A stretch of DNA of 64,000 bases from Daedaleopsis sinensis (lineage: Eukaryota > Basidiomycota > Agaricomycetes > Polyporales > Polyporaceae): positions 4,402,001-4,466,000 of the forward strand of contig CM066303.1 of NCBI GenBank assembly GCA_033807695.1, written 5' to 3'. Of the stretch, positions 1-11,121 are shown piece after piece (within the stretch, counting starts at the first letter, position 1; every line of letters begins with the position of its first letter). The notes beneath the pieces were generated by a model that ran no database searches, was not told where the DNA came from, and worked only from the letters and a program-made list of their open reading frames with translations. Position numbers and translations under genes: made by a program.

Positions 1-17
1 GCTACTTGTGTGGCTAG

Positions 18-128
18 GTTCCTCAAGACGACACCGTGTGCGAGGTGGACGACAGCTTCGAGATCTGGTCCGGGGTCACGACTCGGATGATCCTGGGGAA
101 CATGACAGAGAACGGCCTGCCGTTCTGA
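18..128 (+). CDS. TAP-type alpha/beta hydrolase, last exon only (5' part outside window)
   Basis: The last 36 codons of a gene that starts before the window. An acceptor (ctag at 14-17) is followed by an exon beginning VPQDDTVCEVDDSFEIW and ending NGLPF and a stop. The same exon, opening with GTTCC and containing TVCEVDESFEMW, closes the intact hydrolase gene at 25051-27478, and a related one (PCDVDDAFEIY) closes the gene at 29994-32688. This is therefore another paralogue of the secreted TAP-like (tripeptidyl-aminopeptidase-like) hydrolases. This C-terminal segment lies after the catalytic His and contains no catalytic residue, so activity cannot be judged. Confidence 0.75.
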   Translation, partial: VPQDDTVCEVDDSFEIWSGVTTRMILGNMTENGLPF

Positions 129-2100
129 GTGACGCTGGAGGAGGATCATGAGTCTTACGACGCATTGCGCGAACACGGACATATCGGACACGTACTCGAT
201 GTTTTAAAAAGAGACGAGCTTGGTGGATGCCACCTCCAGGACCCTGTTCTCACTCACTAGCTGTAGTAGTACCACCTACAGTAGCGATCATACCTATAGT
301 ATCTTTCTCGCGACATCAGGGAAAAAAAACATAACTCGCGTGCTCTCACGAGACTCGCGAGACGGGATAGTCCCCGACACAAGTCCCCCTTTCGCGAGTA
401 CCCGATAGCCGCCCCTAGTGTCTCTCGAGTACTCCCGAGACCTCTGTAGTACAAGTACTTACTTCAGAGATCTTGATATTATCACGCATACCAGACCTCG
501 CAGCGTTCAATGGCATTCGAAATGTTTACGAGAAATCAATAGTATTGACAACTATACTACTAGTAGAGTACAATAGCATGCAGTCTAATAAGATACGGGG
601 CCGAACGCAGTGTCGGGTACTATGAGACAGCATCTGCTCGGAGGGCAATCGTCGAGTAGGGCCAGACAACGTTGGCGTGACCACAGTCTGCCTGAGGTGT
701 CTATGAGCAGTAGGTGGATCTATCCGAGTGTGGTCAGTTATGCATCGATCAAGTACGGTTGCCGCAGAGTGCACGTACCACAACGTCCTGACGACCTTAG
801 CAAACAGTAACGTCACTACCCAGGGAAGTGCGCTGAGTAGGCAAACCATACCCAGAGAATCCAAATGCGTGCTAAGGGTGTACACGTCAGGCTGATGCAT
901 GAACGACACAGATACGAAGCACGTACAAGACAATTTCATGAGGCCATCAGGTGGGTGTTCTCTATTCATGAACTTGACGGAGCCTGCACGCAGCGTTAGC
1001 ATTCATACCGGAAGGGGTGCGGAAGTGAATAGGTACTGATGTGCATACCTGCATGCAGATCGGCACGAGATGCTACAGACGAGATGTGCCAAAGCCAGAT
1101 GAGTATTCCTTCATCGAGACGACAGGATGGGGAGAATGAGGTAGAAGGGTAGAAGGGGGGATAGACAACCCACCAATTTGGAGACTCTGATCAGCTATGG
1201 CAACGTCGGAGATGATTGATCATACTTACAGGGTGCACTGCAACCTGCCTCGAGGATCGGTCACAGCCTATGTGTTGAGCATAAGTCTTAGCAGCGGTCA
1301 AGACAGTATATCCCAGGCGTACCTGAAGTGCCCAGAGATGAATAGCATGGACAAGAGACACACAAGAGACACGGCAGGCGCATGAAAGTAGTGGAAAGCA
1401 ACGGGGAGGGTGGGGGAAGGAAGGTGGGAGAGGCAAAGGGCCGCGTCATGACTGCCAGCACGCCTGATGGGATCAAGCGCTCGTATTTAGGGCCGGCACA
1501 ATGTCACTTCAGCTTTTTACCGCGAGTCAGGCCAAAGTCAGGCTATCTCATTTCAAGCCTTCGCGCAAGGCAGTTACAGTGACCGACACAATTTGAACTT
1601 TGTAGTTAAATTCCGCAGGCCTCAGAAGATCTATTAGCCATATGTTTTCATATCAGCGACACTCATTGGCTACAGGGCGGCTCGCGTGCTCTACCGAGTT
1701 CTCTCGAGACGTACTGAGCGTCTCTCATTATCTCTCATGACTCGCGAGTCTAAGTGACGTCTTTCGAGACTTTCGTTTTTCCTGATGGATCGCACCGTGC
1801 ACTTCAGCTGCAGACAGCTTCGAGCCGCGAGCGTTACCGCACAAAGTCTGAAACAAGCTTCGTTTCATTCGTGATAAGAATACGGAATTAGGTCGTTAGA
1901 AATACACCCGTGCGCATACTAGATCATCGCGAATAATGTAAAGCCCGAGCCGAGGAACGTCGAATTCGGTGGCCGTGGGTGTCGCAAGTTTTGGTGTCGT
2001 CCGGGGGGTGGGACCATTAGAGTCGTCGAGTCGTCGAGTCGCATGCATCGTCGTACAGTAGTATTCGTAGTGATGAGGAGAGCTCTGTCAGACGCCGCGG
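129..2100. other. Gene-free stretch between hydrolase remnant and P450
   Basis: I see no exon with a recognisable family in either strand. Long frames here (for example 526-1002 minus) have no domain and no exon-like continuation. The stretches around 340-460 and 1680-1790 are rich in ctcgcgag/ctcgagac words, without a repeat clear enough to delimit. Confidence 0.5.
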
Positions 2101-4791
2101 TCAGTGCGCCGCGTTTCCATTCGCGAGCCCGTTCGGGACCGGGGTCGGCGGGAGGACCACGCCGTCGCCCTCGCCGGCGTCCGCGAGCAGCGCAATCGCC
2201 GCGTCCGACCGCGGCCGCAGCACGACGTACACCTCCTCGACGCGGCACGCCGCCCCGTTGCTCTTCACCTTCATCGCCGCGTCCGCCGCGCGCTCCTTCG
2301 TCGCCGACGCCGGGGGCAGCGCGACGTCGAACACCGCGAGCACGTGCGCGAGGTGGCTGAACAGCAGCGCGTCCGCGAGGAACCGCCCGGGGCACGTCCG
2401 GTGCCCGAACCCGAACGCGAACTGCATCGGGGCCAGCACGTCCGTGCGCAGCGCCTTGCCCGCCGCGTCGAGGAACCGCTCTGGGCGGAACACGTCCGGC
2501 TCGGGGAACATCCGCTCGTCGCGCGAGATCGCCCTGGGTACGAGTGTGAGTTTGCGTGTGCGTGTGCGCGGTGGGAGAGCAGGGAACGCACCAGTTGTTC
2601 GCCATGATCGTCGCGCCCTTCGGGATCAGGTACCCGTTGTAGTGGTCGTCCTGGTTCACCTCGCGCCCAACTGCAGACCGTATCAGCGAAGCTCGAGAAT
2701 CACCATCCGAGTGCCGGTACTCACTGACTGGCGCGATCGACACCCAGCGCAGGACCTCGCTCAGCACCGCGTCGACGTACGGCAGCCGCGGCCGGTCCGC
2801 CATCGTCGGCAGCCGCTTCCCGCCCAGCAGCCCGTCGACCTCCGCCTGCGCGCGCTTCTGGATCTCCGGGAACCGCGCCATCGCGAGCAGGAACGTCAGC
2901 GTCGCAGACTCGGTCTGTGGGCGTCGCATCAGCATCGCACGTTCGCTAGCAGTAGAAGCAGCGGCTGCGCAGACGTACCGCGAGCATGCCGCCTACAGTG
3001 ACGTATGTCGTATGCGCGGTGAGCACCCACAACGCGATCGAGATAGCGGATCTACGCACCTGCGTTCATCGTCACCGCGATCATGCTCGATCGATCGTCC
3101 TTGTCCTGCGCCGCCCCCTGTGCGCTGTACGTCGCGGACATGACCGACATCCGGCCCGCGGTCTTGCTCTCCTCCATGATCTTCACCGTCGTCGCCGCCG
3201 TCGCGTGCAGCTTCGTCTTCCAGTCCCGGCCCTTCTTGATCTGGGGGCCGAACTTGGGCACCCACGTCGGCAGCCACGACACTGCGCGCAGTCAGGCGAA
3301 GCACTTGAATGAAAACGCAGCAAAGACTCACAGCCGGGGATGACGTCGAAGGCCTGGAACTTGTCGCCGAGGACGTCCGCCGCAAAGTGCGCGAGGTCGT
3401 TCATCTGCGTCAGGATCGACGGCGTGTCCGGGCCGTTGTAGCCCGTCGACACCTTCAGGAAGATGTGCCCGAGCGAGTCGTCGATGTTCCTGTCGAGGTT
3501 CCGGCACTCGAGGTCGTCTGCGAGCTGCCGCATGAACCGCCGCGAGCCCTCCTCGTAGTCGCGGTTATACTGGCCGACTGCGGACGGGCCGATGCCGAGG
3601 TGGAACTGCTTCCGCGCGTTCGAGAAGATGTCGCCGGTGTTCATGAACGGCAGCGTCATCGTGAGGTCGGAGCTGTGCGGCCTGTGAGCGTGATGCAATC
3701 GTGTGAATCGCAGCGGAGACGTACATGTTGGCCATCTTTCGTGGGGGCTTATCTGAGTAGTCGTCGGCCTGCTTGTTGAAGAGGGCCTCTATCGATTCGC
3801 GCGAGTTGAGAATGATGATAGTCTTGTGCAGTACATGGTAAGTGTTGATGTCGGAGCCTATGGAGGAAGCAGCAGTTAGCACCGTGTCCAAAAGCGAAGA
3901 TTTGGGGGATAGAATGAATGATGCACAGCCGATCGTCACAGCTTGGGCGATAGACTCGCGAAGGAAACATGCTTCCATGATCGCTGTGCAAAGGGAGCAC
4001 CATGTGCATATCTCCCAAGCTGTCAATAAGGAACGCACATCGCGGGCGCCGCTCTGACGACGGCACACGCAAGCAGCCGCTCGGAAGGAAGGAGTGAACA
4101 CTGTCAAAATGTACGGAGACATTTTGACAGCGTCTTCCGCCTCCATATATGGTCAGTATCCAATATCAGTTGCACGTATGATTGGCTAGACCATGGAATG
4201 TCCATAGTACGTGTCTCGAGTGCGCCTGAGTACAGGCAGACTGCTTACTGGTACCCTCGTACCACGTCGGTCCAGCTGGCGGAGGCTGTCATGATGGGCA
4301 GGCCATTTCGACACTGACAGCGTCTTCCGGAGACCTGGACAGCATGCGGCACATGCACATGGTGCATTGACACAGATCGACACGGAAGCCAGTGTCGGAT
4401 CAGACATTGAGCGTAGAGCGCGTCGTGAGCCGCTTCGCTGCTCGTCGACATTGAGCAGAGGCAAGAGGGCTCGACTCGGGGCACGCGGAAACGCGTGTCC
4501 TAGTTGCATGCTTGAACACGCACACTAGGGGGAGACGAGGTACGCATGTTGCCACAATTCGGGACGCGTGCAGGGAACAGAGACGCGACCCGCGAAACAC
4601 GGAGCGCCGCGCAGATGCGATATTATTATGAGAAGACGGCGGAGACTCGACTCACCGTAGATCTGCGACTGCTTGTAGAAGTACTCCCACTGGTCGGTTT
4701 TGGGGATGTCGTTGAGGTTGCCGATGATGAACTGGCCGGGGGGCCCGGGGGGCAGGTGCTTGGACGACGAGCTGAAGATGGAGGAGAACAT
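2101..4791 (-). CDS. Cytochrome P450 monooxygenase, 8 exons, 518 aa
   Basis: Heme-thiolate monooxygenase. Exons (minus): 4791-4656, 3857-3725, 3681-3332, 3281-3060, 2992-2979, 2914-2725, 2670-2592, 2533-2101. All phases join and the total is an exact number of codons. Visible signatures are the proline-rich hinge LPPGPPG (about residue 13), the I-helix region (NAGGMLATESATLTF), ExxR in the K-helix (EVLR), FRPERF, and the heme loop FGFGHRTCPGR with the axial Cys. The fifth exon is a 14-nt microexon needed to keep frame through the I-helix. Two oddities: the N-terminus has only about 12 residues before the hinge, so the usual membrane anchor is missing, and no upstream in-frame ATG was found; intron 1 is 798 nt while the others are about 50-70. 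The I-helix lacks the common AGxDT. Substrate unknown; the family resembles the expanded agaricomycete P450s. Confidence 0.88.
4101..4130. repeat. Perfect hairpin in the long P450 intron 1
   Basis: A 10-bp perfect inverted repeat, ctgtcaaaat and attttgacag, with a 10-nt loop. The word gacagcgtcttccg follows it and recurs at about 4317-4330, so intron 1 carries a small duplicated piece. This suggests inserted DNA, although I could not delimit an element. Confidence 0.5.
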
Positions 4792-5513
4792 GGCGAGTAG
4801 GAGATCGCTCGTCGGAGAAGGGGGGTGGCGGGGCGTCGGCGTCGGGCAGGAAGCTCAGAAGGGGGCGTCGAGTGGCGGGGATTGTGGACGTTGCAGTCGA
4901 GGCGACTAGGCTTAAGTAGGTAGCGGGATGGGGAGGGCCGGATGACAGGACGCCAGGAGGGCCGGAGGTTGATTCGGGCGGATGGCAGTGCCTCGTTTGC
5001 ACTTGCGCATCTCCGCTCCCTTTCGCGTCCGCCCCTTCTCTTTCGCATCCAGATCCTCCTACGTTGTATGTACGCACCAGGAATAGTCCAGCACGCTAGT
5101 CGTCCTCGCCCCGGACACGAACAGATCAATGTCGTCTCCGGCGATAGATGCGGAGGCCACTGCACCCGAGCCGCTCCTCCCCCTCCTTATCCCTCCTTCT
5201 CTCGATAGATTCGGGCGCATGTTGTGGAGCAGGCGGACTAGAGGACGAGCACGACGCAGCGAAGATGTCATAGGCCGACGCGTGTTGGACACGCACGACG
5301 CAGGTCGCCAGCGAGCAGACACGAGAGCGGACCCACCCACCGGGAGCGCCCGGTACCGGCCGATCAACGAGGTGGCCAATCGAGATTCGCCCATCGAACT
5401 CAGATCTGCCGTCACCCCCCGATACGGTAAGAGGCCCCCCACGGGCCACCGCCCCGCGCCGAGTGCGTTGTGCTCGTTTCGCTCGTCCTCCTCGCCTCGA
5501 GCTCGTCTTCCAC
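4792..5513. other. Upstream region of P450, no gene seen
   Basis: GC-rich sequence ending at the insertion point of the 14.3-kb element. It should contain the P450 promoter, but no clear TATA box is visible. No coding signature was recognised in it. Confidence 0.4.
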
Positions 5514-5673
5514 ATACACTGTGGGGAAATATGCCTTATTTCAGCGATCTTATTAAGATCCTATCTTGAAGTATGACTAATAATCTTCAGCATCATCTCG
5601 GTGTTTTGTGGGCAAATCTTATTTCATCTAGTATCACAGTTAGCTTGTCTTAGATGCTCTCTTATGTCTTGGA

Positions 5674-5946
5674 TTGTTTCTAAAGCTAGATTATGAATTC
5701 ATCACTCTAGATATACATATAAAAGCCAAGAGACCACAAAGAACATCTGGTAAATCAATTCACAATAAGACTCTTGAAATGACAAAGAGGATTCATGATA
5801 ATATGTTCTGCATTGTCCCGGTGATATTATTATTAATTAGTGGTGGCTCAGAAGGGTGTATTATACAAGAACTTCTCCAGATTGATATTACAATAGTACG
5901 GCTGGTTTTTGTTAGCATCAGCTTTGAGCATATATTTGTAATATGA
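5674..5946 (+). CDS. 90-aa ORF in left arm, unknown function
   Basis: ATG to TGA frame of 90 codons. It is identical in protein sequence to the ORF in the right arm at 19414-19686. No domain recognised; it has a hydrophobic middle (IVPVILLLI) that could be a membrane segment. Identity between the copies follows from the near identity of the arms and is not evidence of selection. It may be a chance frame in AT-rich DNA. Confidence 0.25.
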   Translation: MFLKLDYEFITLDIHIKAKRPQRTSGKSIHNKTLEMTKRIHDNMFCIVPVILLLISGGSEGCIIQELLQIDITIVRLVFVSISFEHIFVI

Positions 5947-7247
5947 TTTGATATGGGGATCAATAGATTTAGGCCTGTGGCACATCAAAGACCACAGATT
6001 TGTTTGAAGACAATGTTGATAATAATGTCAAGTTATATTGGCGCATTCTATCCATAAAATTATTCTAGGTAAGTTCTGGCCTTTTTTAGCCTTTCTTTAC
6101 AATAACTTCACCACATATTCATTATAATTCTAGCCATAATCTTCATGAATTGACGTAGTATAATGCCATCATGGTACCAGTAGATATAGCTGTAGACTGA
6201 TAGGCCATTATCAATAATCCACTCACAGGAAGCACAAGATGATTTCAGTGCATCAGTATTAAATCATCTCTCTATAATATCATCTAGATGGATAGAAATC
6301 AACTTGGTGAACTAATAGTATGGTATAGGCTAAGATGTTGGTGAGATATCTCATGCCTGGTGATATAAGCTAATCAGGAGTATAGCTGAAGCATGTATGT
6401 ACTATATTATAATGAGATCTAGATCATTTCAGAGCTTACTAATATAAGCTCTGAGATAATGTCACCAGTGTAAGAACGGAGTTTTAAATGTAACCATCTT
6501 ATTTTCTGGGTATGTCATCTGTCACAAATTAATGGCTGCATTCAGAACAACTTCTCAGGCACCTACCCCATTTGGCATGGTGCACTATCACACACCCTTT
6601 GTGTTCAACCTTTTGGGCCGTGTCACATGTCACCCGGCCATTTGCTCAAATCTGGCGGCTCAGATGTGTGTCACAGGCCAATGGTACAGTAATAGAATGT
6701 AGAAAAATAGATAGTCTACTATGACATTGTCCAAACTTAAAAGAGCAGCTTTCAGAATAACAAGCAATCAATAGATTAACTACTCATATAGTTGATAATA
6801 CAAGATGGACAGATTGACTACAAAATTGACATTAGAAGATGGACAAAGATGAATCTTAGTTGACAAATGATGGACAGATAAAGCAGAATAGATAATAGGT
6901 AGATTGACTATAAAGTTGACAATGGAAGATAATCAGATTAATTATCTATTAGATGACAATTGACAGATGCCGGCTTGTTCAAATGATTACTGGAATTCTA
7001 TGATCGCAACACTTCACACCTCTGTACCTGCTCGAGGGTTTCCTCCATGTGGCTCCAGAAGCACTGCCTGGTCCTTGCTTCTTTTAAGCATACAATGTGT
7101 CTTTCATGCCTAACCTTTCATTTTGTGCCTGACTGTAATGCCATTACACGGGACACAGCTCAGGATACGGCTTGGACGACAAGACAACAATGTGACGGAC
7201 AGATGACGGAGAGGTGACAGACAGAGGGAGGACGGCGGACACAGCAG

Positions 7248-7561
7248 TGTAAGCCGGCGTCGTGCTGGCGAGCACTAGAACGGGAACGAGAGCACGCAGG
7301 AGAGAAGAAGAACGAACTGTGTAGTCGAGAGAGTAAGGTAAAATACAAGGGAGACGAGATGGAGCACTGAGCGTACCTGCGTAGTCGAGAGAGTAAGGTA
7401 AAGATCAACTACGCTCGGGACACGGAACTATATACTACAGGAGCCGAGTAAGAAGGAGCCGAAGAGGCGCATGAAGACGAACGGCGGGGTGAAAGGTGGA
7501 GTAGGACGTGAATTGTAGGAGGAGGGAGCTGAACCGTTCTGAACCGTGTAACACTGTTACA
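7248..7561 (+). mobile_element. Solo LTR (314 bp) inside the left arm, 5-bp target duplication AGCAG
   Basis: The insert begins TGTAAGCCGG and ends CTGTTACA. AGCAG precedes it (7243-7247) and follows it (7562-7566). The right arm at about 18121-18131 reads straight through acagcag-att, the empty site with one AGCAG. TG..CA ends plus a 5-bp duplication identify a solo LTR that arrived after the arms were formed. A tatata motif lies near 7428, and the segment gtagtcgagagagtaaggtaaa is repeated inside (7323 and 7381). Confidence 0.85.
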
Positions 7562-8032
7562 AGCAGATTAGACAGTAGTGGCGGACAGACAGGATTGGAC
7601 AGACGGACAGTGCTCAGACCTCTCATATTTGGTTCTCATTTATATACATATTCCCCCTCGACACCCTGCGTTGCACCTTAGTCTCTTCTCGCGCAATGCA
7701 GGTACGTCCCCTTCTCGTGCTCTTTTGTATCCATACTTAGTCTCTTCTCACGCAACGCAGCCTTGGATCGTTACTTGGCTGCATGCTCTCGTGTGTTTGA
7801 TCCAGTGTCCGCTGGCCCCGACTGCCCAGCTTACACTTTTTTTTTTAACGCCTCAAAGGCGCCACACAGACGAGAACCACCCACACTCCACTCTTCTCAA
7901 CGCCTTCATTGAGCGCCGAGAACACCCTTCTGGACTTCCAGAAGCACCCGCCCTCTAGTAGAATATAGGCTGGCCCTCATCGCCTGTTCTCCTTCCCACC
8001 CCTCCAGTTCCCACCCACACCAGTCCTTACAT

Positions 8033-8247
8033 CCATGCACATAACGACCTTGTTGTCCGCCAAAGCCACTGTCATCCTGAATAAGCAAGGGAAGAATGCT
8101 CCTACGCTTGATGAGGTGGGAGAACATGTCCTAACATTACTTCCAGGTCAAGACGACAGACGACGACAAGAAGGTCTCTACCGCAGCTCTCCAAATCGAG
8201 AATGAGCTCGTGTCCGAGTGGTACAAGACCGACTTCGCCCGCTACAA
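8033..8247. repeat. Inverted duplicate of gag segment (pairs with 9258-9470)
   Basis: The bases from ...ataacgaccttgttgtccgcc to the cgggc(g)aagtcgg segment reappear reverse-complemented at 9258-9470 with few differences. The pair flanks about 1 kb of gag remnant and could form a large fold-back. Confidence 0.7.
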
Positions 8248-9475
8248 TCCAGTAACACCCACACTCTGCCCACCCTGTCCCAGCCCCGCCGAAACCCACC
8301 CCGCCATTCTCAGCGACAAACTCCGGTGTCTATCGTGACCAGTGCTCCAATACTCTCCATCTACGACATCACCCCCAGTGGTTCTGACATCACGGATCTG
8401 TCGTCTCCCACGTCCGCTGACCTTGCGGACACGCTTAACGACAACATCCTCGCTGGACCTCTCGTCGTTCAGAGATGTAGAAGTGCCCAAGACACCTGAA
8501 GTAGTTGCCACAAGAGAGGGCGACATCGTCGACACCGCGGCCACAGTGCCAGCACCGACAACGTAGTAGTCGTCCTCGTCGTTGAGAGTACTGACAGCAG
8601 CGACAACAGACTTGTTCTCTTTTCCCTTGGAGAGGAGATGAGCAAGCAGTGCGAGTGGCGGTGGCCATGGCTTCAGTCAACTTCTTACACTCGGCGCGTT
8701 TGGGGAACCCCATGGGGCACGTGCGCCAACGGTGGAAAACGTAAAACCTGCAGCACTTGAAGCAGCCTTCGTTCTTCCCGAGGAGAGTCTTCTCGTCCTC
8801 AGTCAGTGTTGGCAGCTTGTGGTACGCAGGGGCAGAGGAAGGCCCAGCAGCATTGTTTGGAGCGGTGTTGGGTGTGTTACACGGCTTGGAGTTGGACTGG
8901 AAGGCCTTGTATGCACCGCGATCAGTGATTTTCGTGTTGATGCGTTGATTGGTGTCCTTGATGTGTGAACAACGTGTAGTGTCGACGCGGGACATCAAGG
9001 TTCTTCCACAAGACGTAGTCCTTCTTGTCATCCATGCCCTTGTCCATGAGGTCGTGGAGAGAGCCATGAGTGTTTGCGGACATGACAAGGCGGAGTCCGT
9101 CATCGTTGAACTTCAGGTGGGAACCCTTGAGGCGGGTGTTGAGAGCCTCGACAGCGTGGATGGAAGTTGTCGAAGGACTGGTCTTTGCTCTGCTTGAGAT
9201 TGAAGATCTGCTTGTGTACCGCGGATAGCCTTGGTGAAGTCCGCCCACAACATGAGGTTGTAGCGGGCGAAGTCGGTCTTGTACCACTCGGACACGAGCT
9301 CATTCTCGATTTGGAGAGCTGCGGTAGAGACCTTCTTGTCGTCGTCTGTCGTCTTGACCCGGAAGTAATGTTAGGACATGTTCTCCCACCTCATCAAGCG
9401 TAGGAGCATTCTTCCCTTGCTTATTCAGGATGACAGTGGCTTTGGCGGACAACAAGGTCATTATGTGCGTGGATG
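8033..9475 (-). pseudogene. Retrotransposon gag remnant with zinc knuckle, terminal part inverted-duplicated
   Basis: Reading the minus strand from about 9475: SAKATVILNKQGKNAP, then frameshifted capsid-like text (SEWYKTDFARYN; NTRLKGSHLKFNDDGLRL), then a knuckle region CFKCCRFYVFHRWRTC (C-x2-C-x6-H-x4-C spacing) near 8730-8780. The reading frame changes several times, so it is not functional. About 215 bp of its 5' part (9258-9470) is present again in inverse orientation at 8033-8247 on the plus strand. The knuckle resembles gag proteins of agaricomycete LTR elements. Confidence 0.6.
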
Positions 9476-10077
9476 TATGTGTGGTTGTATGCGGTAAGGT
9501 GGAACGCCGAAGGCAGAGCCAGAGCCCAGGGTCTGATTCGGACAAGGAAGATGAAAGGACGAAGGGAGCAGACAGGGTTGAGGAGCCAGAGGAAGAGCGG
9601 GAGTGATTTGTTGATGGGCAAGTCAAAAGTGCGGCTGACAACAACGAAGACAACTCACTCAATGGCTCTAGTACGAGGTCCCAATGAGGATCGGCAACGG
9701 TGTCGAGAACTTCGACGCGGAGTTCTTTGTCCATGAGTAGGGCGGACGGCAGAAGCAGCAAAAAGGACAGTAGTGCCTGAGCACGAACACGGCCACATTT
9801 TCGACTGGTGGGTGGTGACAGTGGTAAGGATGGCAGGGTGGCGAGTACAGCGGTGTGTATGGCGGGTATAGGTGAGTTGCTTGCGAGCTGGTTCCCTCAA
9901 CCAATGGCAAGCCGACGAAGACAGAATCCGTCCGGAGGTGTTCGGTGTTCAAAAAAAAAGTGAAAGCCGGCGGACAGCCAGAATACTCAAAGAGAACAGG
10001 AACAGAATCTGGATTGTGTTCGTACGGACTATCAGTATAATACAAGAGGGAAGGTAGCGGTAGTTACTACCTGGATT

Positions 10078-10944
10078 GTGTTCATACGGACTAAGGAACA
10101 CAACCAGGAACGCGGTGATGCGCCCCCTAACAGTGCCAGCTCCGATTTTTGCACCATTGTCGATGCCGACAATGTGTACAACACACCCACTACAGAGCCT
10201 CAGCCTTTGCCATACTACCTGGTCCGTGCGAGTGTACACCCTTCGACATGCAGAGACCGTAGCAGGCGAGCAAGCACCCTTCCGATGCCTATGACTCGCC
10301 CGTTACAGGGCCTGGATGTCCTCTTCCCGCCTCAGCCGTAGAGGACCCTAGCTGCCCCTCCATTACATGTTCGTGCTATGCATGAGGACGACACACCAGC
10401 CATCTCCAACATGCAGAGGCGGTAGTAGACAAGTGCACCTTTCATTGGAGACCACCCCTTCCACGGCTGCATGTGGTAGCTTCTCCGAGCCCCCTTTCCT
10501 TCAACATCTCCCACCAGTAGCCCAGAGGCTGGATGCTTCGGCCTGGACGACTACATCAACATGCGCTAGATGAGCGACAGGCGAGACTGGACAGACAGGG
10601 CGGATCGCGGCAGCAGTCACAGGGGGTTCCGGGGCAAGAGCAGCTCCAACCGCGCTGAGGGGGGAAGGCCCTTTCAAAGGGGCAGGTTGCCTGCGTCCGG
10701 GGGGCTTCTCTCCCTTACCTGTGGGGAGCTCAGGCACAAGGCCTCATCCTGCGCGAGGATGAAGACCATTGGAGGAGGTGCCACTAGCGCCGTCTTCTCA
10801 GGCGGAAAGCTTGTTGGGGTCAAGGGTAGCAGAGAGATTTGCATCAGATGGAACACGCGAGGACCGGTGGCCTGCCAGACTGGCCGAGGATGCTCGCTCT
10901 GCAGATCCGCCAATTATCATGCCACGAGTAAGCGGTGCTTCTGA
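10078..10944 (+). pseudogene. Retroelement gag-like remnant with Cys/His region
   Basis: Fragments in two frames: GDAPPN...DADNVYNTPTTEP near 10110-10200 and, at 10570-10944, an Arg/Gly-rich stretch ending CIRWNTRGP...C..GC.LC..ANYH....CF. Cys/His regions like this precede the reverse transcriptase in a group of basidiomycete RT elements, and the RT remnant at 11122-12535 follows in the same direction. Frames are broken, so this is a remnant. Confidence 0.45.
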
Positions 10945-11121
10945 AAAGGAGTGAATCATCACCACATATCGTGCAGAGAAGTTCGAAGAGATGCTGCGCG
11001 AATTTAATCTTTTTCATAGGCACCCTCTTCTTGCAACCACACTCAGGCACAGTTCTCCCATCGGTGACATGTGTCCGCTCTCGAAAATGTTCACACCAGA
11101 TTCACAAAGCTGGGGTCGACA

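Larger units (their letters stand above)
5517..7870 (+). repeat. Left inverted arm of the 14.3-kb element
   Basis: Pairs with 19843-17831. In the outermost kilobase I saw only one base difference (ggcctttttt against ggcttttttt near 6083), so the arms are almost identical. The arm is AT-rich, includes a short hairpin (cagagctta/taagctctg near 6432-6456), and is interrupted by a solo LTR at 7248-7561 that the right arm lacks. Homology ends at gcgccacacag (about 7870). Confidence 0.85.

Noticed and set aside
314..1789. Possible TIR element with catcagg(g)aaaaa ends
   Set aside because: Only about 12 imperfect bases match, no target duplication and no internal homology; could be chance.
2043..3001. 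Long Arg-rich frames on the plus strand opposite the P450
   Set aside because: Antisense shadows of GC-rich P450 exons; the minus strand carries all P450 motifs.
3990..4020. Possible extra P450 exon (GDMHMVL)
   Set aside because: Exon 1 (4656) joins the exon at 3857 exactly in phase and in protein homology (IYG-SDINTYHVLHKT), so no exon is needed in between.
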